Shown here: positions 32,477 to 39,358 of the stretch, piece after piece
Layout of the letters: each line of letters starts with the position of its first letter
Position numbering within the stretch: the stretch's first letter is position 1
Assembly (NCBI GenBank): GCA_944387885.1
Contig: CALXGR010000004.1
Location: 18,598 to 82,597 of the forward strand
Source of the DNA: an uncultured Clostridia bacterium
GTDB lineage: Bacteria; Bacillota; Clostridia; Oscillospirales; Ruminococcaceae
Length of the DNA: 64,000 nt
Reading direction: 5' to 3'
Translations under genes and position numbers: made by a program
The notes under the pieces: model-generated
The model's input: the letters and a program-made list of their open reading frames with translations, nothing else
Database searches by the model: none
Told to the model about the DNA's origin: nothing

Positions 32477-33369
32477 AAAGAAAAGCAGCGATTTTACTGG
32501 GCCTGATTCTGGCCCTGACCATGGCTCTGCCCGCAATGGCGGCAGACCTGCCGGAACTGTCCCCCGATGTGTGCGTGGTGGACCAGTCCGGCGTACTGAG
32601 CCAGGAGACCGAGAACCTGGTGGAACAGGCCAACCAGGCCCTTTCGCCCAGCGGAGCCCAGATCGGGGTGGTAACGGTGGACTTCACCGGAAATTCCACC
32701 ACCGAGGAGTACGCCTACGAGGTGTTCAATGCCTGGGGGATCGGGGACAGCTCCAAGAATAACGGAGTGCTCCTGCTCCTGGTCATTGACGGGGAGGATT
32801 ACTGGTGCATGCCGGGCAGCGGCCTGAATGCAGCCCTTCCCACCAGCACCATCAGTACCATTCTGTCCAAGGAATGTGAGCCCGGTTTCGCCAAGGGAGA
32901 TTACGATGATGCAGTTTCCCAGACGGTGGAAGCCATTGCAGAGGAACTGAGCTATTACTATGACCTGGACGGAAGCACCCAGCAGAATTCCGGGGACGCA
33001 GGATATTACTACGAACCCTGGTACAGCCGCTGGGGTCAGGCCATTGTCTGGCTGGTAGTGATTCTCATTGTGGTCATTGTTCTCCTGGCGGTTCTGCCGG
33101 GAGGAAGAGGACCCCGCTCCGGTGGCGGCGGTGGATTTGCAAGCGGCTTCCTGTGGGGAAGCATGCTCAGCCGTCCCCGGCGCAGATACTATGCGCCTCC
33201 GCCTCCCCGGCGCAGACCCCCGCCCCCTCCGGGAGGGTTCGGCGGATTCGGCGGACCTCGCTCCGGCGGTTTCGGCGGTGGCCGCAGCTTTGGCGGCGGT
33301 GCAGGCCGAGGCGGTTTTGGTGGTATGGGCGGTGGCCGCAGCTTTGGCGGCGGCGCTGGCCGGCGATAA
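32473..33369 (+). CDS. TPM-domain secreted/membrane protein
   Basis: 298 residues. Signal peptide 1-24 (KRKAAILLGLILALTMALPAMAA), TPM domain at about 28-155 (VVDQSGVLSQETENLVEQANQAL..VVTVDFTGNSTTEEYAYEVFNAWGIGDSSKNNGVLLLLVID), a transmembrane helix near 193-213, then a cytosolic Gly/Arg/Phe-rich tail with GGFGG and GRSFGGG repeats. TPM domains include phosphatases and Psb27-like photosystem factors; here envelope quality control is likely. ATG overlaps the lemA-like stop (ATGA). Confidence 0.85.
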   Translation: MKRKAAILLGLILALTMALPAMAADLPELSPDVCVVDQSGVLSQETENLVEQANQALSPSGAQIGVVTVDFTGNSTTEEYAYEVFNAWGIGDSSKNNGVLLLLVIDGEDYWCMPGSGLNAALPTSTISTILSKECEPGFAKGDYDDAVSQTVEAIAEELSYYYDLDGSTQQNSGDAGYYYEPWYSRWGQAIVWLVVILIVVIVLLAVLPGGRGPRSGGGGGFASGFLWGSMLSRPRRRYYAPPPPRRRPPPPPGGFGGFGGPRSGGFGGGRSFGGGAGRGGFGGMGGGRSFGGGAGRR

Positions 33370-33380
33370 ATAGTATTTTT

Positions 33381-33411
33381 GGAAAAGCCGCAGTGCTGCG
33401 GCTTTTCCTTT
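33381..33411. terminator. Terminator after the TPM operon
   Basis: A 13-bp perfect stem (33381-33393 with 33396-33408) around TG, followed by TTTTG. Confidence 0.85.
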
Positions 33412-33433
33412 TGTGAAAAAGGGGAAGAGAGAA

Positions 33434-34576
33434 ATGACAGAGGAATTGGCAAAACACTGGCGGCAATGCGCTTTTCGGTCCATGTTTATTGCAGGGCTTT
33501 GCGCCACCAGTACCAGCGTGGTGGTCTCCATTCTGCAGCAGCAGTGGGACCTGAGCTACAGTATGACAGGCACTATGCTTTCCATGGTGGTGGTAGGAAA
33601 TATTACCGCCAGCTTTTTGGTGGGGGTCCTGTCACAAATAATAGGGGAGCGGATGGCAAACCTGATTCTCAGCACAGGCAGCTGTCTGGGATATCTGATT
33701 CTCATCGTGACAGGTCAGCCTGTCTGGCTTTGTGCAGGATTTTTAATAATCGGCCTGGCCAAGGGCACTACCCTGAATACCGGAACGGTGCTCGTCAAGC
33801 GTTCCACGGATCAGCCTACCCGCAGTGTTAACCTTGCGCATGGCTTTTACGCCACAGGAGGGCTGGTTTGCCCCTTCGTCATCGCAATGTTTGGATGGGG
33901 ACCCTGGTGGCTTCCCATGGCCGCATTGAGCGTGATAGGAATTGGCCATGTGATTTCTTTCATGGCAGCAAAGCTTCCCAGCCGGCCTGATAAGGTGGAT
34001 AAAAAACGGGGAGAATGGGGATTCCTTCGCCAGCCCTTCTTCTGGGTACTTACCGCAACCCTCTTCTTTGAATGCGGCAGTGAGCAGGCGGTTACCAGCT
34101 GGGTGGTCAGCTACTTTAAGAGCAGCGGGATTCTCACCGGGTTCTATGCTGACCTTACCGTGACAGTAGTGTGGGGGGCCATGCTCCTGGCCCGGCTGGC
34201 CATTGCGTTTTTGATTCAGTTCCAGGACTCTTTCAAAGCACTGATCTTTATGGTCCTGGGATGCCTGGTCACCTATGGCGGCTTGTTGGCCGCTCCGGGA
34301 GGATTCTGGGCATTGGGAGCCCTCTTCCTGTTCGGACTTGCAGTGGCAGGTGCTAACCCCACCCTTATTGCTTCCGGCGGCAGCTATATTACTCCCACCG
34401 CTCTGGGGGTGATGATTGCCACTGGCTGCACTGGTGCAGTGATTATGCCCTACCTGGTAGGCGTAGTGGCCGAAGGCTGGGGTATGACCGCCGGAATGGC
34501 CTGCCCCCTGGTGGGTTTTGTGGCCATGCTGATCCTTCTCTGTGTCTGCCGCAAAATGCAGCCCAAGGAGAACTAA
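33434..34576 (+). CDS. Major facilitator superfamily transporter
   Basis: 380 residues, twelve predicted helices, standard MFS size. The N-terminal segment MFIAGLCATSTSVVVSILQQQWDLSYSMTGTMLSMVVVGNITASFLVG and a central basic loop (KLPSRPDKVDKKRGEWGF) fit the fold. Substrate unknown; sugar-porter-like FucP/GlcP-type relatives are possible. I start at 33434 behind GGGGAAG, since an upstream in-frame ATG-less stretch overlaps the terminator. Last host gene before tRNA-Pro. Confidence 0.85.
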   Translation: MTEELAKHWRQCAFRSMFIAGLCATSTSVVVSILQQQWDLSYSMTGTMLSMVVVGNITASFLVGVLSQIIGERMANLILSTGSCLGYLILIVTGQPVWLCAGFLIIGLAKGTTLNTGTVLVKRSTDQPTRSVNLAHGFYATGGLVCPFVIAMFGWGPWWLPMAALSVIGIGHVISFMAAKLPSRPDKVDKKRGEWGFLRQPFFWVLTATLFFECGSEQAVTSWVVSYFKSSGILTGFYADLTVTVVWGAMLLARLAIAFLIQFQDSFKALIFMVLGCLVTYGGLLAAPGGFWALGALFLFGLAVAGANPTLIASGGSYITPTALGVMIATGCTGAVIMPYLVGVVAEGWGMTAGMACPLVGFVAMLILLCVCRKMQPKEN

Positions 34577-34627
34577 ACATACCCGAAAAAGAAAATAGAA
34601 AAAATATTACTTTTTTTGAAAAAACAG

Positions 34628-34656
34628 TTGACAAACCTATCAAGCTGAGATATAAT
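34628..34656 (+). promoter_or_regulatory. Consensus promoter of tRNA-Pro
   Basis: TTGACA (34628-34633), exactly 17 bp, TATAAT (34651-34656), 43 bases before the tRNA. Confidence 0.9.
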
Positions 34657-34698
34657 AGCAAATGTCGCCGGGAGACAGAGTTCTTCCGAAGGCGATAT

Positions 34699-34775
34699 CC
34701 GGGTGTAGCGCAGTTTGGTAGCGCGCTTGAATGGGGTTCAAGAGGCCGTGAGTTCGACTCTCGCCACTCGGACCA
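34699..34775 (+). tRNA. tRNA-Pro (GGG anticodon)
   Basis: 77 bases, full cloverleaf: acceptor CCGGGTG/CACTCGG, D stem GCGC/GCGC, anticodon stem CTTGA/TCAAG with loop ATGGGGT (anticodon GGG at 34-36), T stem GTGAG/CTCGC, discriminator A and encoded CCA. Its 3' end is the attachment site of the prophage, and the gene stays intact because the phage core restores it. Confidence 0.97.
34750..34775. repeat. attL core
   Basis: 26 bases covering the T arm, acceptor 3' strand and CCA of tRNA-Pro; identical to 63909-63934. Identity stops sharply on both sides. Confidence 0.95.
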
Positions 34776-34808
34776 AATCCCTCAGCCAGCAGGCTGAGGG
34801 ATTTTTTT
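34776..34808 (+). terminator. Phage-borne terminator behind tRNA-Pro
   Basis: Twelve-base-pair stem (34776-34787 with 34792-34803) with seven T. It lies on the phage side of attL and replaces the host tRNA terminator now displaced to 63934-63990. Confidence 0.9.
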
Positions 34809-34924
34809 GTTTTATCTATCGGAAAATCCTTTATCTATGAGGATTTCAAAGAGTGAGAAGAAGAATATCGACTTAATTTAGAAGTGAAGAAAAGTAATCA
34901 ATAGTAAAAGAAAATAAAGAAAAA

Positions 34925-34946
34925 TTGCAGACCGGTTGCAGACCGG
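34925..34946. repeat. Integrase arm-site candidates, left end
   Basis: TTGCAGACCGG repeated in direct tandem (34925-34935, 34936-34946), one helical turn apart. Near-identical pair at 63854-63875 inside the other end. Confidence 0.7.
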
Positions 34947-34956
34947 AAATTGAGGG

Positions 34957-36141
34957 TCACTTTGCAAGGAGTTTGTCCAGTTTATCCCCAACGCCCTCCA
35001 GCATACGGCTCTTGATATGCATATAGACCTGGTGAATCATCTTGGCATTTGCGTGTCCAACCAGCTGGACAGCGATCTCTTCTGGAACCCCTGCCTCGGC
35101 AAGCATACAGACATATTCGTGCCGGAGCTGGTGGCAACAGACATCAGCTACCCAGTCCTGCTGCACATAGGTGTAGGGCTTCCCATGGCGGGTGCGTTGG
35201 CCCACACGATCCACAGAATGGGCAAACCCGTGTTTTCGCCAAAAAGATGTCCAATGTCTCCGGTACCAGCTGGCAGTCACAGGCTTAGGGCCTAAGCCGA
35301 TGATGTAGGTATCGGGAGAAAGGTGCTGGTAAGGAGCCAAGGCCTGCCGGAGTATGGAGAGAAGCGGAAGCTGCCGGATGCCGGAGGCGGTCTTTGTGGT
35401 GGTGAGCCGGGGTTGGTTCCCAATCCATTCTACCGCTTTTCGAATGTGAATCACACCGGCATCAAAATCAATATCCCGCAGTTGGATGGCGCAGCCCTCA
35501 CCTCTCCGTTCTCCAGTGCAGAGGTAAACAATAGGAAGCAGGTCATCCGGGGCAGGAGACTTTGCAGCTTCTTTGATAATTTGAATCTGCTGATCCTCAG
35601 GAGGAAGTCGCCGGCTCTTGGGAAGCCCCCGGGGAATCTGAGTCATTTTGGCAGGGTTGTAGTCGCCGTGCCACTGAGGGTCGTCAATGTAGAGCTGGTA
35701 AATGCTGTTGATTACGCTCTTTTGGTTGCTAACCGTGGTTTGGGCTTTGCCCATGGAGGAAAGGAATGCTTTGATCTCCCAGGGCTGAATCTCTTTCATT
35801 CGGCGGGAGGAAAATTGATCTCTAGCCCGGGCAATAGCAGGAAGATAGGACTTTTGGGTCCCGTGCTTCATCTGAAGTACCTGTTCCTCATACCGGTCAG
35901 CTACTTCTTCAAAAAGTGGACCAAGTTCCTCTAACTGTCGAAGATTACTGGCTTCATCCTGAGCAACCGCAATTCCCTCGGCCCGCTTTTTCCAGACCTC
36001 CACGGGGTCCTTGGCGCTCCAGCTCCGCCGGCGGCCGTTCACTGTTTCCTGGCGTTCCCAAACTCCATTTTTCTTGAGGCGAAGCCCTTGAGTAGGATTC
36101 TTTGGGTTTGGACAGTAGAGACGGGCATCTTTTGTGATCAT
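34957..36141 (-). CDS. int: Phage tyrosine recombinase (integrase)
   Basis: 394 residues. A short N-terminal arm-binding region, core-binding SAM-like domain (about 72-175) and catalytic domain with R212 (CTGERRGE), H337-x2-R340 (HQLRHEY), H363 (VGHAN) and nucleophile Y373 (VYMH). It integrates the phage at the tRNA-Pro 3' end. ATG at 36141 lies 8 bases after AAGGAGG. It reads toward attL, the usual placement, and probably shares a leftward transcript with the repressor and HIRAN genes. Confidence 0.95.
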   Translation of the reverse strand: MITKDARLYCPNPKNPTQGLRLKKNGVWERQETVNGRRRSWSAKDPVEVWKKRAEGIAVAQDEASNLRQLEELGPLFEEVADRYEEQVLQMKHGTQKSYLPAIARARDQFSSRRMKEIQPWEIKAFLSSMGKAQTTVSNQKSVINSIYQLYIDDPQWHGDYNPAKMTQIPRGLPKSRRLPPEDQQIQIIKEAAKSPAPDDLLPIVYLCTGERRGEGCAIQLRDIDFDAGVIHIRKAVEWIGNQPRLTTTKTASGIRQLPLLSILRQALAPYQHLSPDTYIIGLGPKPVTASWYRRHWTSFWRKHGFAHSVDRVGQRTRHGKPYTYVQQDWVADVCCHQLRHEYVCMLAEAGVPEEIAVQLVGHANAKMIHQVYMHIKSRMLEGVGDKLDKLLAK

Positions 36142-36166
36142 AAAAAATACCTCCTTAGGATACACT

Positions 36167-36281
36167 TTGACAAGCCCATCCCAAAGAGGTATAATCGCAG
36201 TACAGGCTGTGCGATGACCCCTTTTTGGGTGAGCCGGTTTTCATCCCCCTGGGTGTTCCAGCACCTGGGGGGATTTTTTTT
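36167..36281 (+). ncRNA. Probable small RNA divergent from int, with own promoter and terminator
   Basis: Consensus promoter TTGACA (36167-36172), 17 bp, TATAAT (36190-36195) predicts a start near 36202. About 80 bases later a strong terminator forms (36243-36249 with 36268-36274, plus an inner 4-bp stem) ending in eight T. No open reading frame fits between. The RNA contains an ACCC-CTTTTT-GGGT hairpin and lies antisense to the leader of a leftward repressor-HIRAN-int transcript. Confidence 0.65.
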
Positions 36282-36960
36282 ATTTATGATGAATTATGAT
36301 AACTTTTGCGCCAAAAGGTGTGCTGCCGGTTTCTAACTGATATTTTTCATTATCATCTTGGTAAAGAACTTTATAGTTTCCACCATAGATCTCAGCCTCA
36401 ATGCTGGTGATTTTTCCGGACTCAAGAAGGTTACGGACACGAGAACAACTTCCAGCCTTGATATAGCCAATGTGTACGCCGTCAACAACTACTTTGATGG
36501 CGTTTTTATCATGTGGGTTTTCAGGTTCAGGAATGAGTTGTACATTGCAGGGAAAAAATTCAAACTGATATATTTTTTCGTCATCGTGGGAATCGTCAAT
36601 GAGTTCTTTCTTGGTGTAACTGTATAAGTCATTTTCACAGGCTAAAGAAGAAATATCTTCCTGCCGGTATGAAGTACCAGCTACAAAAAAGTTATCGGTG
36701 ACCAAATCATCAACAGAGGAAATGGGAGCTTTATCAGGAGATGGAATAGATTTATTAAAATCGGTGCTTGAAGGTACTGATCTAGAAGGAGTTACAGGAG
36801 AATTATCAACTCTGGACTTCTTCCAAAACACAAAAAGTCCAAGAGAGGCAAAAACACCAATTAAAGCTCCAACAATATGCCCTTCTGAAATAGAAACAAT
36901 CGCCCCAACGAGAAAAAGAACTATGATGAGAATTTGATACCTTTTTAATTTCATAGTCAT
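36280..36960 (-). CDS. Membrane-anchored HIRAN-domain protein
   Basis: 226 residues. Two N-terminal hydrophobic segments (about 8-26 and 29-46), a Ser/Pro-rich linker, then a HIRAN domain (about 95-200: FVAGTSYRQEDI, QFEFFPCNVQLIPEPENPHDKNAIKVVVDGVHIGYI). HIRAN domains bind DNA ends or stalled-fork structures, usually fused to helicases or nucleases. A membrane-tethered form in the lysogeny cluster, next to the repressor, suggests a moron with a defence or DNA-sensing role; that is inference. Confidence 0.8.
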   Translation of the reverse strand: MTMKLKRYQILIIVLFLVGAIVSISEGHIVGALIGVFASLGLFVFWKKSRVDNSPVTPSRSVPSSTDFNKSIPSPDKAPISSVDDLVTDNFFVAGTSYRQEDISSLACENDLYSYTKKELIDDSHDDEKIYQFEFFPCNVQLIPEPENPHDKNAIKVVVDGVHIGYIKAGSCSRVRNLLESGKITSIEAEIYGGNYKVLYQDDNEKYQLETGSTPFGAKVIIIHHK

Positions 36961-36977
36961 GTATTATCCTTTCCTTT

Positions 36978-37610
36978 TTATTTGACAGGGCTTGTAAAGT
37001 AAACTGCCAACCCAAGGATACGAATCTGGTCAAGCTGAGAATCGGAATATTCTAAGACTTCATAATTGGGGTTCTCCGGACGGAGCTGAATGCGGCCGGG
37101 TATTTTATAAACTCGCTTAAGGGTAGCTTCATCCTCAATAAGAACGGCGGCTATTTGTCCGTCCTCGACATCGGGCTGGCTACGAATATAAACAATATCG
37201 CCATCCAGAATTCTGGCGCCTATCATCGAGTCGCCTTTGCAGCGAAGTGCAAAATCTGCATGAATATGGTCGGGCATTGATACTTCACCCTCCACATTCT
37301 GCTGAGCCAAAATAGGCTGGCCGCAGGCGATTGTTCCAAGGAGCGGAATAGTACGCATTTTAGGAATAGGTTCAAGAGCAGAAAAGACGATAGGAGCCTT
37401 TCGTTCGATTTCAGACCTTCCCATGAGATAATCCATATCAACGTTAAAGATATCAGCTATAGCTTCAAGGGTTTCAAAATCTGGCTCACGGCTTCCGGTT
37501 TCGTACATTCCTATGGTGCTGCGAGATACCTTCAGCATGGAAGCAAGCTGCTCCTGGGTTACTCCTCGCCTAATGCGTAATTGTTTTATGACAGATGAGA
37601 AACTAGACAT
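36978..37610 (-). CDS. CI-like repressor with S24 autocleavage domain
   Basis: 210 residues. HTH_XRE at about 7-62 (LRIRRGVTQEQLASMLKVSRSTIGMYETG) and a LexA/S24 peptidase domain with Cys96-Gly97 cleavage site (TIACGQP), Ser128 (GDSM) and Lys165 (ATLKRVY). It keeps the phage lysogenic and should self-cleave on RecA activation, giving SOS induction. ATG behind GGAGG. PRM (TTGACT-N17-TATTCT, minus strand) contains an operator in its spacer. Confidence 0.93.
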   Translation of the reverse strand: MSSFSSVIKQLRIRRGVTQEQLASMLKVSRSTIGMYETGSREPDFETLEAIADIFNVDMDYLMGRSEIERKAPIVFSALEPIPKMRTIPLLGTIACGQPILAQQNVEGEVSMPDHIHADFALRCKGDSMIGARILDGDIVYIRSQPDVEDGQIAAVLIEDEATLKRVYKIPGRIQLRPENPNYEVLEYSDSQLDQIRILGLAVYFTSPVK

Positions 37611-37649
37611 ATATTAAGCCTCCACTAATCTCTATAAGAAAAGAATATA

Positions 37650-37745
37650 TCACGAAATGTGAAAAGTCAACAAAAAAATGTCACGAAATGTATTGACAAC
37701 GAAAAAAGAGGTGCTATACTTAAGCCATAGGTCACGGAGCGTGAC
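37650..37745. promoter_or_regulatory. Lysogeny switch: repressor operators, PRM and PR
   Basis: Dyads of the form GTCACG-N5-GTGAC: TCACGAAATGTGA (37650-37662), a half-matching GTCACGAAATG (37680-37690), GTCACGGAGCGTGAC (37731-37745); a fourth, GTCACGAAAGGTGAC, lies past the cro-like gene (37969-37983). PR is TTGACA (37693-37698), 16 bp, TATACT (37715-37720). Confidence 0.85.
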
Positions 37746-37766
37746 AAAACGAAAGAGGGTGAAAAA

Positions 37767-37964
37767 ATGGATTCTGAAAAAATTGCAAAGCGACTTGTGG
37801 CCCTCAGAGGTGCTGAAAGCCGTGAGAATGTGGCAAAGGCTATCGGTGTGAGTACATCTGCTATAGCAATGTATGAGACAGGGGCAAGAATTCCGCGGGA
37901 TGAGACAAAGAGAAAAATCGCCGCTTATTATGGAAAAAGCGTAGAAGAAATTTTTTTTGCATAA
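37767..37964 (+). CDS. Cro-like XRE regulator
   Basis: 65 residues, one HTH_XRE domain (KRLVALRGAESRENVAKAIGVSTSAIAMYETGARIP), ending with IAAYYGKSVEEIFF, a common short-Cro ending. First gene of the rightward early transcript from PR, between operators. Expected to repress PRM and commit to lysis. Start behind GAGGGTG. Confidence 0.85.
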   Translation: MDSEKIAKRLVALRGAESRENVAKAIGVSTSAIAMYETGARIPRDETKRKIAAYYGKSVEEIFFA

Positions 37965-38033
37965 ATTTGTCACGAAAGGTGACAGTTTTGCGCTTATACA
38001 GAACAGCAACAAAGCGTAGAAAGGAGATTCACT

Positions 38034-38231
38034 ATGCCAAGGGAAAAGGAACTGTATGCAGACACTCTGGAGCGCATCAGGCAGCGTGCGGATCAGCTGT
38101 ACCCGGAGAAGCTCCTTTATACACGGAAGGAGCAGGTGATTATCATGGGCCTGCCTACAGCATACGAACTGCGGGCCAGGAGAGTCCCTGTTCCTGCCAC
38201 TTGTGAACAGCTGGCAAGAGCATTTTCCTGA
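38034..38231 (+). CDS. Small phage protein, unknown function
   Basis: 65 residues, MPREKELYADTLERIRQRAD with a later RKEQVIIMGLPTAYELRARRVPVPATCEQLARAF. The second part resembles a short helix-turn-helix of the excisionase/AlpA type, but I am not certain. ATG 8 bases after AAAGGAG. Being the second early gene after cro, an excisionase or activator role would fit. Confidence 0.65.
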   Translation: MPREKELYADTLERIRQRADQLYPEKLLYTRKEQVIIMGLPTAYELRARRVPVPATCEQLARAFS

Positions 38232-38269
38232 TTCAACACTCCCCGGCGGGCGCTCTGCCCGCCATCCAT

Positions 38270-38368
38270 GCCACAGTGGGCCAATGGCGGCCTTGGAGGT
38301 GTGTGCACTCCAAACCAGGCTCTGGGGAGAGCAGGGACATGCCGGTTCAAGTCCGGCCTGTGGCACCA
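38270..38368 (+). tRNA. tRNA-like gene with long variable arm, anticodon unassignable
   Basis: 99 bases. Acceptor GCCACAG/CTGTGGC (7 bp perfect) plus encoded ACCA, D-like stem GGCC/GGCC, stem TTGGAG/CTCCAA where the anticodon arm should be, extra arm GCTCT/AGAGC, T stem GCCGG/CCGGC with TTCAAGT loop. The anticodon loop would be nine bases (GTGTGTGCA) with no normal T33-anticodon-purine frame. Either a degenerate class II tRNA or a tRNA mimic. A hairpin (GGCGGGC/GCCCGCC) precedes it. Confidence 0.55.
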
Positions 38369-38596
38369 GCACCGTCAACCGGAGGGACGGGGCAGCTGAT
38401 TGAGAGCATTTAGTTCTGGAAATGCCTCAATATCGTGCAAAAGCCGAAGGGGCCGGCAGCCGGCCAAGGGAGCGCTACCAGCTGAAGCGCCGGGGGAAGA
38501 GCTACCCCCCGGCGGTTATGTGATCCTGAGGGCTGCATGAGGCCGGAAGGATAAGAAAGGACGGCGGAAAATGTACATGGAAAAGGAGGTACAGGC
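38369..38596 (+). other. Non-coding GC-rich stretch of the early region
   Basis: After the tRNA-like element there is no convincing gene until 38597. A possible 33-codon frame (38422-38523) lacks a ribosome site. The stretch contains the first copy of the hairpin leader (38488-38587) and a nine-codon frame (ATG 38571) that overlaps the next gene as ATGA and resembles the start of the gene at 38843. Confidence 0.4.
38488..38587 (+). repeat. Hairpin leader repeat, copy 1
   Basis: About 99 bases, closely similar to 38761-38859. Begins with a nine-base-pair hairpin (CGCCGGGGG...CCCCCGGCG) and ends GGATAAGAAAGGAcGGCGGAA-type sequence just before an ATG. Confidence 0.7.
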
Positions 38597-38752
38597 ATGA
38601 CCACGGCAGAAAAGATTGATCGGTACCTGGACAGAGCGCTGGCATACTTGAACACACCTTGGGACCAGAGGGACCCGGCGGAGTATGAAGCAATCCTTGC
38701 GGAAAAGGCAGAGGTGGTCACAGAGTGCAAAACGAACCCGGCAAGTGCCTGA
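38597..38752 (+). CDS. Small phage protein, unknown function
   Basis: 51 residues, MTTAEKIDRYLDRALAYLNT with a PWDQRDPAEYEAILAEKAEV middle; helical and acidic, no family recognised. Excellent AAAAGGAGGT ribosome site 6 bases upstream. It lies between the two hairpin-leader copies. Confidence 0.6.
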   Translation: MTTAEKIDRYLDRALAYLNTPWDQRDPAEYEAILAEKAEVVTECKTNPASA

Positions 38753-38760
38753 TTTTTTAA

Positions 38761-38859
38761 CGCCGGGGGAGAAGCTGTCCCCCGGCGGATATATGGTCCT
38801 GAGGACCGGATGAGGCATGGGGATAAGAAAGGATGGCGGAATATGTACATTGAAAAGGA
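38761..38859 (+). repeat. Hairpin leader repeat, copy 2
   Basis: Second copy: CGCCGGGGG-AGAAGCTGT-CCCCCGGCG hairpin (38761-38787), then GGTCC-TGA-GGACC hairpin, then GGATAAGAAAGGATGGCGGA before the ATG at 38843. The GGTCC hairpin is partly lost in copy 1. Confidence 0.7.
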
Positions 38860-38977
38860 AACTCTCCTGCAGCAGCTGCACCGGTGGAAGGGCCAGGAAC
38901 TGGGCACCGCCAGGGCACTACTGGGGGAAGTCATTGAACTGGTGGAGCAGCAACCGGAAAAGGAGGAAGAGCCATGA
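38843..38977 (+). CDS. Small phage protein, unknown function
   Basis: 44 residues, MYIEKETLLQQLHRWKGQEL followed by GTARALLGEVIELVEQQ; an amphipathic helical peptide. It directly follows leader copy 2. The frame after leader copy 1 starts MYMEKEVQA, a remnant of a second copy of this gene. Stop overlaps the next ATG. Confidence 0.6.
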   Translation: MYIEKETLLQQLHRWKGQELGTARALLGEVIELVEQQPEKEEEP

Positions 38978-39138
38978 CTCTATGGGAGCTGGTGTACTAC
39001 GCAGGGCCGCCGGTGATTGCACTGGGAATTCTGGCCATGCTGGTAAGCACCTTCCTCATTGACTGGATGGAAGATAACCAAGACAAAGAAGAACTGCAGG
39101 AACTTCAGTGCCTGCTGAAAGGAGAAAACCATGGATAA
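38974..39138 (+). CDS. Small single-pass membrane protein
   Basis: 54 residues with one transmembrane helix (about 10-30, PPVIALGILAMLVSTFLI) and an acidic cytosolic tail. ATGA overlap with the gene before and an eight-base overlap with the gene after, so it is embedded in the early operon. Function unknown. Confidence 0.6.
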   Translation: MTLWELVYYAGPPVIALGILAMLVSTFLIDWMEDNQDKEELQELQCLLKGENHG

Positions 39139-39358
39139 TCTGATCACTTTGAACATTATGGAGGGAATGAAGTTCCGCTTCCGGTCTCCTCATCCTCTGG
39201 ATCACCTGCCCTTGACGGTGGGGGCACTCAAGACAACCTGCCCCTGCTGTGGCGGGGAGCTGTGGACGGTGGAGGAGCTGCCGGGCTGCATGATTTCAGC
39301 GGATAGCCTGGAAATGGTACAGGAGGACCAGGCGGAAGATGGGCAGGAAGAAGGCTGA
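39131..39358 (+). CDS. Small phage protein with CPxCG knuckle
   Basis: 75 residues. KTTCPCCGGELWTVEELPGC carries a CPCCG zinc-knuckle-like pair plus one further Cys; acidic Gln/Glu tail. Ribosome site GAAAGGAG. Function unknown; overlaps both neighbours. Confidence 0.65.
   Translation: MDNLITLNIMEGMKFRFRSPHPLDHLPLTVGALKTTCPCCGGELWTVEELPGCMISADSLEMVQEDQAEDGQEEG

Noticed and set aside
38270..38368. Selenocysteine tRNA
   Set aside because: No TCA anticodon, and acceptor plus T stem are 7+5 pairs instead of the longer bacterial Sec arrangement; no selA/selB nearby.
37650..38378. 242-codon minus-strand frame across the lysogeny switch
   Set aside because: Overlaps operators and the cro-like gene; its start is the reverse translation of a tRNA T arm, which instead supports the tRNA-like element.
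38488..38859. CRISPR-like repeats
   Set aside because: Only two copies, long and hairpin-forming, with a gene between them; no array or cas genes in the window.
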